From contig JBKQMG010000122.1 in assembly GCA_052146815.1 (NCBI GenBank), forward strand, positions 1 to 64,000: a DNA stretch of 64,000 bases, written 5' to 3'. Each line of letters begins with the position of its first letter. Positions within the stretch are counted from its first letter, which is position 1. Of this stretch, positions 16,030 to 24,698 are shown one piece after another. A program made the position numbers and the translations under genes. The notes below the pieces were generated by a model, which saw only the letters and a program-made list of their open reading frames with translations, had not been told where the DNA came from and did no database searches. The stretch comes from DATJZH01 sp052146815. Its GTDB lineage: Bacteria > Actinomycetota > Actinomycetes > Streptosporangiales > Streptosporangiaceae.

Positions 16030-16912
16030 GGGTCGCGGCGGCCGGGCTCGTCGTTAGATGCGCCAGGGCGGTCAGGCGGATCGGGGACGCTTCCAGTATT
16101 GGCGCGGCGTTCTGGCTCGCGCCCGGACCGCGGCTATGAAGGTTCTCTGAATGCAGGCGGCCGCCGGCCCGGCCGCAAGCGCGTCCGGAGCGACCGGGCT
16201 CAGGCCTTGCCGGTACTGATCTGGCCGCTCACGCGTGCTTTGCTGGGCTTTCTGCCCCGACCCGGCCGTGATGATCTTCCCGGGGGCACGACGCCCACTC
16301 CGCGTCCGGCGGGCACCAGGGCGCTGCCCGAGAGATGCGGGCATTTCCCCCGGTTACTCTCCGGAATCGCTGCGATGAGCCGCCCGGCCGACAGCGTTGA
16401 TCACTGCGACCGGCAGGGCAGCGCAGACGGGCAGCGCGCAGTATCGCTTTTCATCGCCGAATAAGACACGGCAGCGTTAATCAGATCGTGCTCTGACTGT
16501 AATAATCTACTGCCCTGACGGTAATCGGATATTACCAGGCGCGTGCTGCGGGAATAAGAAGGCATTTGATTACCGGGCTCGAATGGCCGTCCGTGCCCCG
16601 CGATCCCGCCGCCTGGCCAATTCGGATCGCTTTCAGGCCGTGGCTGCGGCGCACCGCATGTCAGCGGCCACCTGCCCGCCGCACCGGACGCCCGCGGCGG
16701 CCCGCGGACTGGACGGCAGCCGGCTCCGAGGGCCAGACCGGTCCATGCCGCCATGCATGATACCGCCCGTATCAGACGCTCATAAGCCAGGTCCGGCTGA
16801 TCAATACGACAGGCGTCCATTACAGTTCCGTCACGATCTGAGCTCTTTCCGCCAGGGGGTCTTTAAAAGTCCGAGTCCCTCTTCATACGCTGCGATGATC
16901 AAACACGTTCAG
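16030..16912. other. Long intergenic region upstream of the solute-binding protein gene
   Basis: About 880 bases without a convincing gene. The half next to the lipoprotein gene is distinctly A+T richer (about 16440-16570) and carries the GGTAAT/ATTACC palindrome at 16520-16536. Short frames exist in both strands but lack plausible protein-like composition. I take this as a regulatory region plus possible remnants. Confidence 0.5.
16520..16536. promoter_or_regulatory. Candidate operator palindrome upstream of the transporter/hydrolase cluster
   Basis: GGTAAT (16520-16525) and ATTACC (16531-16536) form a perfect 6-bp inverted repeat with a 5-nt spacer in an A+T-rich island about 390 bp before the lipoprotein start. 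No dedicated regulator gene is adjacent except the receiver-only protein, so the binding factor is unknown. Confidence 0.35.
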
Positions 16913-16927
16913 ATGGGAACTGAAGCC

Positions 16928-18775
16928 ATGCCGATGAAATCCAGATTTCGGCTCCGCAGCAAACTGGTCGCGATGAGTAGTCTCGTCGTCGCGCTGGCCC
17001 TGGCGGCAGCCGGCTGCGCGAGCAGCAGCAGCAGCGGCAGCGCCACGGGTGGCAAGCCGATCAAAGGCGGCACGGCGGTCTTCGCGCTTCCGCCCTCTGC
17101 TACGCCCACCTACATCTTCCCGTACATCGACAGCGCCAACATCACCAACCTGAACCTGTTCAACTTCCAGGGCCTGATGTACCGGCCGCTGTACTGGTTC
17201 GGCATCAACGGCCAGCCGACCGTGAACAACAGCCTGAGCCTGGCCAACCCGCCGGTCGTGAGCGGGACCAAGGTCACCATCACGCTGAAGCACTACATGT
17301 GGTCGAATGGCACCCCGGTGACCGCGCAGAACGTGATGTTCTGGCTGAACATGGAAACGGCGCTGCCGCAGGACTACGGCGCGTACACCGGGTTCCCGGC
17401 GAACGTCAAGGACATCAAGGCGGTCAGCCCCACTGAGATCACCATGACGATGGACAAGGCGTACTCGCCCACCTGGTTCCAGTACAACGACCTGAGCCAG
17501 ATCACGCCGATGCCGACCGCCTGGGACCGGACCGCCAGCGGCCCGAGCCACTGCGAGACGACGGTCAGCGACTGCAAGGCCGTGTACACCTACCTCGACG
17601 CCCAGTCCAAGAAGCTCACCAGCTACGTCAACTCGCCGCTGTGGAGCATCGTGGACGGCCCGTGGAAGCTCAGCGCGTTCAATGCGGACGGCCACGTCAC
17701 CTTCGTGCCGAACAAGGCCTACTCCGGTCCGGTCAAGCCGAAGCTGGCGGCGTTCCAGGAAGTGCCGTTCACCACCGACAGCGCCGAGTACAGCGTGCTG
17801 CAGTCGCCCAGCAGCGCCAGCAAGATCGACTACGGCTACCTGCCCGAGCAGGACGCCCCGGAGAAGCCGGCCAACGCGGCCGTCGGCGCGAACCCGCTGT
17901 CCTCCAAGGGCTACACCATGACGCCGTGGTACAGCTGGGGCATCAACTACTACGTCATGAACCTGAACAGCACCACCCCCAACGGCCCCATCCTGCGGCA
18001 GCTGTACTTCCGGCAGGCGATGGCCTACCTGATGAACCAGGAGGCAGTGATCAAGGGCCCGCTCAAGGGCTACGGCACGATCACTGTCGGACCGGTGGGC
18101 AGCCAGCCGGTGACCAAGTTCCTGTCCTCGCAGGGCCGCAAGGGCGACCCCTTCCCCTACAACCCCGGCAAGGCCAAGAGCCTGCTGTCCAGTCACGGCT
18201 GGAAGGTCACCCCCGGCGGCACCACTACCTGCACGGACCCGGCTAAGTGCGGGCCCGGCATCAAGTCGGGGCAGCCGCTGGCCATGAGCATGACCTACGC
18301 GACCGGGACGACGTGGATTGACCAGGAAATGGAGCAGCTGCAGTCCAACGCGGCCGCGGTGGGCATCAAGCTGGGCCTCAAGCCCGAGCCGTTCACCCAG
18401 GTGACCGCGCTGGCCGGCGGCAACTGCAAGCTCATCAAGGCGCCGTGCAACTACGACCTGGCCAACTGGGGCGGCGGCTGGTCGTTCTCGCCGGACTACC
18501 TGCCCACCGGCGAGGAGCTGTTCACCTGCACCGCGGTCGCCAACTCCAGCGGGTACTGCGACAAGAACAACGATTCTCTCGTCGGCAAGACCCTGACCAG
18601 CACCAACCTGCAGTACATGTACAACTGGCAGGACTACCTGGCGCCCAAGCTGCCGCTGATGTGGCAGCCCAACGCCGCCTACCAGCTCAACGAGGTGAAT
18701 AACAACCTCCGCGGGACCGGCCCGCTGAGCCCGACGCTCAACATCACGCCGGAGAACTGGTACTTCGTGAAGTAA
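16928..18775 (+). CDS. Peptide-type ABC transporter solute-binding lipoprotein (SBP family 5)
   Basis: From ATG 16928 the protein has 615 residues. The signal sequence ends in a lipobox LAAAGC with Cys30 as the lipidated residue, followed by a serine/glycine linker. The body matches family 5 extracellular binding proteins (oligopeptide/dipeptide/nickel type): GTAVFALPPSATPTYIFPY, LMYRPLYWFG, VTITLKHYMWSNGTPVTAQNV (quoted in pieces), and FRQAMAYLMNQE. It would capture a peptide or similar ligand outside the membrane. ATG 16913 is an alternative start. Unusually, no permease or ATPase genes are nearby. A strong hairpin follows the stop codon, after which the hydrolase operon begins, so the two are likely co-regulated with higher expression of this protein. 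Confidence 0.9.
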   Translation: MPMKSRFRLRSKLVAMSSLVVALALAAAGCASSSSSGSATGGKPIKGGTAVFALPPSATPTYIFPYIDSANITNLNLFNFQGLMYRPLYWFGINGQPTVNNSLSLANPPVVSGTKVTITLKHYMWSNGTPVTAQNVMFWLNMETALPQDYGAYTGFPANVKDIKAVSPTEITMTMDKAYSPTWFQYNDLSQITPMPTAWDRTASGPSHCETTVSDCKAVYTYLDAQSKKLTSYVNSPLWSIVDGPWKLSAFNADGHVTFVPNKAYSGPVKPKLAAFQEVPFTTDSAEYSVLQSPSSASKIDYGYLPEQDAPEKPANAAVGANPLSSKGYTMTPWYSWGINYYVMNLNSTTPNGPILRQLYFRQAMAYLMNQEAVIKGPLKGYGTITVGPVGSQPVTKFLSSQGRKGDPFPYNPGKAKSLLSSHGWKVTPGGTTTCTDPAKCGPGIKSGQPLAMSMTYATGTTWIDQEMEQLQSNAAAVGIKLGLKPEPFTQVTALAGGNCKLIKAPCNYDLANWGGGWSFSPDYLPTGEELFTCTAVANSSGYCDKNNDSLVGKTLTSTNLQYMYNWQDYLAPKLPLMWQPNAAYQLNEVNNNLRGTGPLSPTLNITPENWYFVK

Positions 18776-18787
18776 CCGCACACCACC

Positions 18788-18829
18788 GGGCCCTGCCGGC
18801 TGACCAGCCTCGGTCATCCGGCAGGGCCC
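18788..18829 (+). terminator. Strong hairpin between binding-protein gene and hydrolase operon
   Basis: Perfect 12-bp inverted repeat (18788-18799 and 18818-18829, arms GGGCCCTGCCGG and its complement) with an 18-nt loop, 13 bp after the lipoprotein stop. It could be a partial terminator or an RNA stabiliser that lets the binding protein be made in excess of the downstream enzymes, a known arrangement in transport operons. Confidence 0.7.
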
Positions 18830-18853
18830 CGCTTCGAGGAGGATCGGCTCATC

Positions 18854-19564
18854 GTGCGGGTGTTTGACACCAACTGGATGCAGATCGAGGAGTACCTGAC
18901 CAGGGACGACCGGATTGTCCTGCCGACCGGCTCGACCGAGCAGCACGGCTACCTGTCGCTCGGAACCGACGCCATTCTCGCCGAGCGGGTCGCGGCCGAG
19001 GCTGCCGAGCCGCTCGGCATTCCCGTCCTGCCGGTGCTGCCGTTCGGAATGGCGCCCTATTTCTCGGCGTTCCCCGGCAGCATGAGCCTGCGGATCACGA
19101 CCTACATCGAGGTGCTGAGGGACCTGCTCAGCGGCCTCGCCGGGCAGGGCTTCCGGCGCATCGCCATCGTCAACGGGCATGGCGGCAACGCCCCGGTCAC
19201 CGGTTTCATCCGGGAGTGGCTGTGCGAGCCGCGGCCCGCGCCCGTGCAGGTGCTGTTCCACAGCTGGTACAACGCACCGCAGACCGCGGCCGCCGCCAGC
19301 CGGTTCGACCGTGATCAGCTGCACGGCGGCTGGGTGGAGAACTTCGCGTGGACCCGGCTGCCCGGTGTCACGCTGCCCGCTGATCCCCGGCCGGTCATGC
19401 CCCGCGACCGGGCCGGCCTGCTCAGCCCGGCGCAGATGCGCGAGGAGGCGCCGGACGGAGTCCTCGGCGGCGCCTACGCGCGTGACGACGGCGACATGCA
19501 GGTGATCTGGGACGCCGGTGTCGCCGAGGTCCGGGAACTGCTCGAGAGCGGGTGGGCCTGGTGA
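18854..19564 (+). CDS. Creatininase-family amidohydrolase
   Basis: A 236-residue protein from GTG 18854 with a GAGGAGG ribosome-binding site 12 nt upstream. The metal site is visible: STEQHG (Glu29, His31), GTDA (Asp39) and VNGHGGN (His109). The family hydrolyses cyclic amides or formamides with two divalent metals; it includes creatinine amidohydrolase, ArfB and MftE. The NGHGGN motif is that of the ArfB/MftE branch, not the NGHYEN of true creatininase, so creatinine is not the presumed substrate. There are no mycofactocin genes here. The stop overlaps the GTG of the SDR gene by 4 bp (GTGA), indicating translational coupling. Confidence 0.88.
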   Translation: MRVFDTNWMQIEEYLTRDDRIVLPTGSTEQHGYLSLGTDAILAERVAAEAAEPLGIPVLPVLPFGMAPYFSAFPGSMSLRITTYIEVLRDLLSGLAGQGFRRIAIVNGHGGNAPVTGFIREWLCEPRPAPVQVLFHSWYNAPQTAAAASRFDRDQLHGGWVENFAWTRLPGVTLPADPRPVMPRDRAGLLSPAQMREEAPDGVLGGAYARDDGDMQVIWDAGVAEVRELLESGWAW

Positions 19565-20262
19565 CCGCCGGACTGGCCGGCAAGACCGCCGTGGTCACCG
19601 GGACCGCGCACGGCATCGGCGCCGCCATCGCCGGGGCGCTGCGCGAAGACGGGGCCAGCGTGCACGGCGTCGACAGGGACACCGCTGACCTGACCAGCGC
19701 GAGCGCCGTGGCGGCATTTTTCGCCGGGCTCGGCGCCGTCGACATCCTGGTCAACAACGCGGGCGGCGTCTGCGGGCAGGTGGGCCGCCCGCTGGAGGAC
19801 GTCACCGACGGCGACTGGCGTGAGGTCGTGGACGCCAACCTCACCAGCACCTTCCTGTGCACGCGCGCGGCGGTGCCGGTCATGAAGGAGCGCCGCTGGG
19901 GCCGCATCGTCAACATCTCCTCGGGCGCCGGGCGCACGGTGAGCCTGACCGGCATTCAGGCGTACGCGAGCGCGAAGGCGGCCCAGATCGGCTTCACCCG
20001 GCAGATGGCACACGAGCTGGGCCCGTTCGGCATCACGGTCAACTGCATCGCGCCCGGCTTCGTCCTGTCCAACCCGACCACCGAGGCGCAGTGGCGCAGT
20101 TACGGCGCGGAGGGACAGCGGGCGCTGGTCGAGGGCATCGCCATGCGCCGGCTCGGGCAGCCCGCGGACATCGCCAACGGCGTGCAGTTCTTCGTCGCCG
20201 AGCGGTCCTCCTGGGTGACCGGGCAGACGATCTCGATCGACGGCGGCCATGCTTTCCTTTGA
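19561..20262 (+). CDS. SDR family oxidoreductase
   Basis: A 233-residue classical short-chain dehydrogenase. GTG 19561 overlaps the previous stop codon and gives the natural start VTAGLAGKTAVVTG; GTG 19552 is an alternative. Cofactor motif TGTAHGIG, the structural NNAG (ILVNNAGG), the catalytic Ser in VNISSGAG, and Y-x3-K in AYASAKAA are all present, followed by PGFVLSNPTT and the terminal GQTISIDGG. It would oxidise or reduce an alcohol/carbonyl using NAD(P). It sits inside the hydrolase operon, and its end overlaps the start of the M20 gene by 14 bp. Confidence 0.9.
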   Translation: MTAGLAGKTAVVTGTAHGIGAAIAGALREDGASVHGVDRDTADLTSASAVAAFFAGLGAVDILVNNAGGVCGQVGRPLEDVTDGDWREVVDANLTSTFLCTRAAVPVMKERRWGRIVNISSGAGRTVSLTGIQAYASAKAAQIGFTRQMAHELGPFGITVNCIAPGFVLSNPTTEAQWRSYGAEGQRALVEGIAMRRLGQPADIANGVQFFVAERSSWVTGQTISIDGGHAFL

Positions 20263-21637
20263 TCCCGGCGACGAGGACTACCTGGCGGAACTCGCCGGGT
20301 ATGTCGCCGTGCCGAGCGTCAGCCGGGACGCCTCCGCCGGCACCATGCGCGCCGCGGCGCAGTGGCTCGCCGGGCAGCTCGCCTTCGCCGGGGGCCGGGT
20401 GGCCGAAACCGGCGGCCACCCCGTCGTCCTCGGCGAATGGCTCGGCGCCGCAGGGGCGCCGACCATCCTCGTCTACGGGCATTACGACGTGCAGCCGACC
20501 GGTGACCTGGCCGAATGGGCCACGCCCCCGTTCGAGCTGGCCGTGGACGGCGACGTCATCCGGGGCCGGGGCGTCACCGACGACAAGGGGCCCGTCTACA
20601 TCGTCCTGAAGACCGCTCAGGCGTTCGCGGGCCAGGAGGGCGGCCTGCCGCTTAACGTCAGGTTCCTCTTCGAGGGCGAGGAGGAGATCGGCAGCCCGAA
20701 CCTCCCCGCCTTCGTGCGCAGCCACGCCGCGCAGCTGGCGGCCGACCTGGTGATCTCCGCGGACGGGGCCATGTGGCGGCCGACCGAGCCGTCGCTGTCG
20801 CTGGCCGCCAAGGGCCTGGTCTCGCTGGACATCCGGGTCGAGGGTGCCCGCAGCGACCTGCACTCGGGCCGGTACGGCGGCACCGTCGCCAATCCGCTGC
20901 ACGCCCTGAGCGCCATCCTGGCCAGCCTGCACCGCAGCGACGGCACCGTCGCCGTGCCGGGTTTCTACGACGGCGTGGCCGAGCTCAGCGCACAGCGCCG
21001 GCGCGAGATCGCGGACGTCCCGTTCGACGACGGGCAGTACCTGCGCGAGCTGGGCCTGGCGCAGGCGCACGGCGAGGCTGGGTTCAGCACCCTCGAGCGG
21101 CTCTGGGAACGGCCGACGCTGGAGGTCAACGGCGTGCAGGGCGGCGGCAAGTACACCGTCATCCCGCACCTGGCGGTGGCGCACGTGTCGTGCCGCCTGG
21201 TCCCGGGCCAGGATCCCGATCATGTGCTCGCGGCCATCGCCGCACACGTCAGGGCGCAGCCGGCGCCGGGCGTTCGGGTCGAGGTGGCGCCCGACGACGC
21301 GCGGGTGCCCGCCTACACGATCCCGGCCGGCCACCCGGCCATCCGCGCGGCCACCGCCGCGCTCGAGGCGGTCTACCCGGGCGAGCGCGTGCTGATGGCC
21401 GCCATCGGCGGGACGCTCCCGGCGGCAGCCCTGTTCGAGGAGGTGCTCGGGGCCAAGACGCTGTTCTTCTCGTTCTCGACCGCCGACGAGAACCTGCACG
21501 CGCCCAACGAGTACATGCGCATCCGCCGGCTGCGCGAGGGCATGCGGGCCTGGGAGCAGCTGTGGCGGCTGCTCGCCGACGGCCCGCACCGGCTGGCCGC
21601 CTCCCCCGCACGCGCCGAGACAGCGGAAGATGCCTGA
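20249..21637 (+). CDS. M20 family metallopeptidase (dipeptidase-like)
   Basis: A 462-residue protein from ATG 20249. Zinc ligands and catalytic residues of the M20 fold are intact: VYGHYDVQP (His78, Asp80), GVTDDKGP (bridging Asp), FEGEEEIGSP (general base Glu and ligand Glu), SADGAMW (Asp) and ADENLHAPNEY (His). DLHSGRYGG marks the dimerisation-domain insertion typical of the DapE/dipeptidase branch. It likely cleaves a dipeptide, or an N-acyl/carbamoyl amino acid, in the cytosol. Overlaps the SDR gene, 31 bp before the M19 gene. Confidence 0.9.
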   Translation: MLSFDPGDEDYLAELAGYVAVPSVSRDASAGTMRAAAQWLAGQLAFAGGRVAETGGHPVVLGEWLGAAGAPTILVYGHYDVQPTGDLAEWATPPFELAVDGDVIRGRGVTDDKGPVYIVLKTAQAFAGQEGGLPLNVRFLFEGEEEIGSPNLPAFVRSHAAQLAADLVISADGAMWRPTEPSLSLAAKGLVSLDIRVEGARSDLHSGRYGGTVANPLHALSAILASLHRSDGTVAVPGFYDGVAELSAQRRREIADVPFDDGQYLRELGLAQAHGEAGFSTLERLWERPTLEVNGVQGGGKYTVIPHLAVAHVSCRLVPGQDPDHVLAAIAAHVRAQPAPGVRVEVAPDDARVPAYTIPAGHPAIRAATAALEAVYPGERVLMAAIGGTLPAAALFEEVLGAKTLFFSFSTADENLHAPNEYMRIRRLREGMRAWEQLWRLLADGPHRLAASPARAETAEDA

Positions 21638-21667
21638 TATGACCGCAGATGACTGGGGACGCGGAAG

Positions 21668-22903
21668 ATGACTGAGGACGCGGAGCGCGAATCGCCGGAC
21701 AGCGCCGGCGCAGCCGCCGCCTACACCGCCTACTCCTACCTCACCGCGGGAAAGGACTTCCGCAGCTTCGAGCTGGCGCCGGAGTTCGGCCGGGTGCCCG
21801 CGTACGCCGCGGGGCTGACCCCCGAGCAGGAGCAGCGGGCGCGCCGGCTGCTGGCCGACAGCATCGTGATCAGCCTGCATGACCATCCGGTCCGCTTCCC
21901 GCTTCGGATGGCGCAGACCCCGGACTATTACCGCACCGGGCGGGCGCACGCCGCCTACGCCGGGCTGGCCGCGTCGGGCATGACCGTCGTGTTCGACAAC
22001 ATGATGGACGGCACCGCCTGCGTCACCGGGAACGCCCCGTGGCGCTTCGAGGACATCATCACCGACCTCGGGATGCGGCAGGCCGATCTGGCCCACCAGA
22101 GCGCGGTGACGGTCACCCGCACCGTGGCCGATATCGACGAGGCGCACCGCTCCGGCCGGGTCGGGCTGGTCTTCGGCCTGGAGGCTGCGACGCCCATCGA
22201 GAACGAGATCGACCGGCTCGACGTCCTCTATGGCCTCGGCCTGCGGCAGATCGGGATCGCCTATTCCGACGCCAACGCGCTCGGCAGCGGTCTGGCCGAG
22301 GCCACCGACGGCGGGCTGACCGCCTTCGGCCGGCGAGCCGTCACCCGGATGAACCAGCTGGGCCTGGCCATCGACGTCTCCCATTCCTCCGACCGGACCG
22401 CGCTCGACGTCTGCGCGCACAGCGACCGGCCGGTCTTCATGACGCACGCCGGCGCCCGGGCAGTCTGGGACACCCCCCGGATGAAGCCCGACGACGTGCT
22501 GCGGGCGATCGCGGCGACCGGCGGCGTGATCGGCATGTCCGCCGCGCCGCATACGACGCTGTCGGGCGCCCATCCGCGGCACAGCATCGAGTCGGTGATG
22601 GACCATTTCCTGTACTGCGCTGACCTGCTCGGCATCGACCATGTCGCCTTCGGGCCGGACACTCTCTACGGCGACCACGTCGCCTTGCACCAGATCTTCG
22701 CCGGCCTGCTCGGGATCGGCGCCAACAGCCGCGGACCGGACTTCGAGCCGGTCCGCTACGTCGACGGACTGGAGAATCCCACGGAGAACTTCGCCAACAT
22801 CTGCGGCTGGCTCGTCAGCCGCGGCTTCGACGACGCGGCCGCGCGCAGTGTGCTCGGCGGCAATATCTACCGGGCACTAGAGCGGATCTGGGGGACGCCA
22901 TGA
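21668..22903 (+). CDS. M19 (renal/membrane dipeptidase-type) amidohydrolase
   Basis: A 411-residue protein starting at ATG 21668. Landmarks of the M19 fold: an H-D-H motif in VISLHDHP (His71, His73; most M19 enzymes have H-x-D here, so the second ligand is His, as in other amidohydrolases), FGLEAATPI with the bridging Glu, GIAYSDANALG, IDVSHSSD and FMTHAGAR (metal-binding His residues), and FGPDTLYGD. Family members cleave dipeptides, including D-amino-acid ones, and beta-lactam or imine substrates. It starts with a long N-terminal extension of about 65 residues. Its ATGA overlap with the next gene shows coupling. Confidence 0.85.
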   Translation: MTEDAERESPDSAGAAAAYTAYSYLTAGKDFRSFELAPEFGRVPAYAAGLTPEQEQRARRLLADSIVISLHDHPVRFPLRMAQTPDYYRTGRAHAAYAGLAASGMTVVFDNMMDGTACVTGNAPWRFEDIITDLGMRQADLAHQSAVTVTRTVADIDEAHRSGRVGLVFGLEAATPIENEIDRLDVLYGLGLRQIGIAYSDANALGSGLAEATDGGLTAFGRRAVTRMNQLGLAIDVSHSSDRTALDVCAHSDRPVFMTHAGARAVWDTPRMKPDDVLRAIAATGGVIGMSAAPHTTLSGAHPRHSIESVMDHFLYCADLLGIDHVAFGPDTLYGDHVALHQIFAGLLGIGANSRGPDFEPVRYVDGLENPTENFANICGWLVSRGFDDAAARSVLGGNIYRALERIWGTP

Positions 22904-24645
22904 GCGGGAACGGCGCCACGGGGGCACAGGCCAGCGCCGCGGGCGAGCACAACAGCGAAGCGGCGGCGCAGCTGGCCCGGCTGAGCGAGGAGTACTTCCA
23001 GGTCGTGCACACCGCTGACCCTTTCAACGCCACCCAGCTCGGCGTGCAGGGCTTCGACGCGCTGGTCCCCGACCCCAGCCGGGCCGGAGCGGACCGCACC
23101 GCCCGGCAGATCGGCCAGATCGAAGATCAGCTGGCGCGGATCGCCGCCGGCGAGCTAAGCGAGCAGGACGCCGTCAACCACGCCGTCCTCGGCCGTCTGG
23201 CCGCAGCAGCCCGCTCGGATCTCGAGCACGGCCTGTGGGAGGGCAACGCCTCGGCCGACTCCTATGTCTCTCCTCAGTCCGTCGTATTCCAGTCGGTGCC
23301 CACCGCCCTGCTCGCCGACGCCGGCTCCGCCGCGGCGTACCTGGAGCGCCTGCGCGCGCTGCCAGGGTTCTTCGACGCGGTCACCGATCGCTACCGGCAG
23401 GCGGCGGCCGACGGGCGGGTGCCGACCCAGGTCGGCGTGCGGCAGGCGATCGAGCAGCTCGAGGGGCACCTGGCCAAGGACATCACCGCGGACGCCCTCG
23501 CGGTCCGCCCGTGGCCCGGCCAGGTCGACAGTGAGGCGACAGGCGGGGCAGCCGCCGGCATCGTCGCGGGCCAGGTCCGGCCCGCGGCCGCCCGGCTGCT
23601 GGCCTGCCTGCGCCACGAGCTCGCGCCGGTGGCCCGGCCCGACGACCAGGTCGGCATCCGCTTCATCCCGGGCGGGACGGACGGGTACCGGGCCGCCGTG
23701 CGGCGGCACACGACGACTGATCTGTCCCCCGAGAAGATCCACCAGATCGGCCTGGACGCCCTCGCGGCCCTGCAGGAGGAGTGGGCCGAGCTCGGCGGGC
23801 GGGTCCTCGGCACCACTGACGTGCCCGAGATCCTGCACCGGCTGCGCGAGGATCCCGCGCTGCGGTTCACCAGTTCCGCCGAGATCGTCGCCACGGTCAC
23901 CGACGCCCTGCAGCGCGCCGAGGAAGCCCGCCCGGACTGGTTCCCGCCGCTGGACATCCCCGACTGCGTGATCGAGGAAATCGACCCGGTCGAGGCCGGC
24001 AATGCGGCCCTGGCGTACTACCGGCCGCCCGCCGCAGGCGGCCTGCGCCCCGGCGCGCACTGCCTGCTGACCAACAATCCGCAGGACCGGTTCCGCTACG
24101 AGTACGAAGCCCTGGCCTTCCACGAGAGCACCCCGGGCCACCACCTGCAGATCGCCTCAGCGCAGACCCTGAGCTGGCTGCCGGGCTACCGGCGCTTCCT
24201 CGACGCGGAGGTCTGCGGCTACGTCGAGGGCTGGGGCCTGTACTGCGAGCGGCTCGCCGACGAGATGGGCCTGTACACCTCGGACCTCCAGCGGCTCGGC
24301 ATGCTGTCCTTCGACGCGCTGCGCGCCTGCCGGCTCGTCGTCGACACCGGCATGCACCATTACGGCTGGTCCAGGTCGCGGGCCGCGGATTTCATGTGGA
24401 GCAACACCGCCACCACCCGGGCCAATGTGGCGAACGAGATCAACCGCTATATCGGCTGGCCTGGCCAGGCCCTCGCCTACATGATCGGCCGACGGGAGAT
24501 CCAGCGATTGCGGGCGCTGGCGCAGCGCGAGCTCGGCAGCCGGTTCGACATCCGCGCCTTCCACGGCGCCGTTCTCGGGAACGGAGCCGTCCCCCTCGAC
24601 GTCCTCGACCAGCTCGTCACTCGCTGGGCCGCGCAGCCCGCATGA
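22900..24645 (+). CDS. DUF885-family zinc metallopeptidase
   Basis: A 581-residue protein whose ATG (22900) overlaps the preceding stop. The signature FHESTPGHHLQIA (HExxPGHH at residues 408-415) is the predicted zinc-binding motif of the DUF885 family, with a second-site VEGWGLYCERLADEMGLY downstream. Other landmarks are QLGVQGFDALVPDP at the N-terminus and NRYIGWPGQALAYMIG near the end, all typical. Family members are thought to be carboxypeptidase-like or dipeptidase enzymes, but few are characterised. Cytosolic, no signal peptide. Part of the operon, 54 bp before the alpha/beta hydrolase. Confidence 0.85.
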   Translation: MSGNGATGAQASAAGEHNSEAAAQLARLSEEYFQVVHTADPFNATQLGVQGFDALVPDPSRAGADRTARQIGQIEDQLARIAAGELSEQDAVNHAVLGRLAAAARSDLEHGLWEGNASADSYVSPQSVVFQSVPTALLADAGSAAAYLERLRALPGFFDAVTDRYRQAAADGRVPTQVGVRQAIEQLEGHLAKDITADALAVRPWPGQVDSEATGGAAAGIVAGQVRPAAARLLACLRHELAPVARPDDQVGIRFIPGGTDGYRAAVRRHTTTDLSPEKIHQIGLDALAALQEEWAELGGRVLGTTDVPEILHRLREDPALRFTSSAEIVATVTDALQRAEEARPDWFPPLDIPDCVIEEIDPVEAGNAALAYYRPPAAGGLRPGAHCLLTNNPQDRFRYEYEALAFHESTPGHHLQIASAQTLSWLPGYRRFLDAEVCGYVEGWGLYCERLADEMGLYTSDLQRLGMLSFDALRACRLVVDTGMHHYGWSRSRAADFMWSNTATTRANVANEINRYIGWPGQALAYMIGRREIQRLRALAQRELGSRFDIRAFHGAVLGNGAVPLDVLDQLVTRWAAQPA

Positions 24646-24698
24646 CCGTGCGCGCCGGAAACCGCCCGCGCGCCAGCACCTGACCTGGGAGAGCAGCA

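Noticed and set aside
16883..19324. An 813-codon open frame antisense to the binding protein and creatininase genes
   Set aside because: Same reason: sense genes are recognised in full; the antisense protein is Arg/Val/Gly/His-rich with no domain.
18854..19564. MftE of mycofactocin maturation
   Set aside because: The family and metal motif allow it, but mftA, mftB, mftC and mftD neighbours are absent.
20039..22690. An 883-codon open frame antisense to the SDR, M20 and M19 genes
   Set aside because: High G+C makes long antisense frames common; it is Arg/Gly/Ala rich, shows no motif, and the sense strand has clear protein families with intact active sites.
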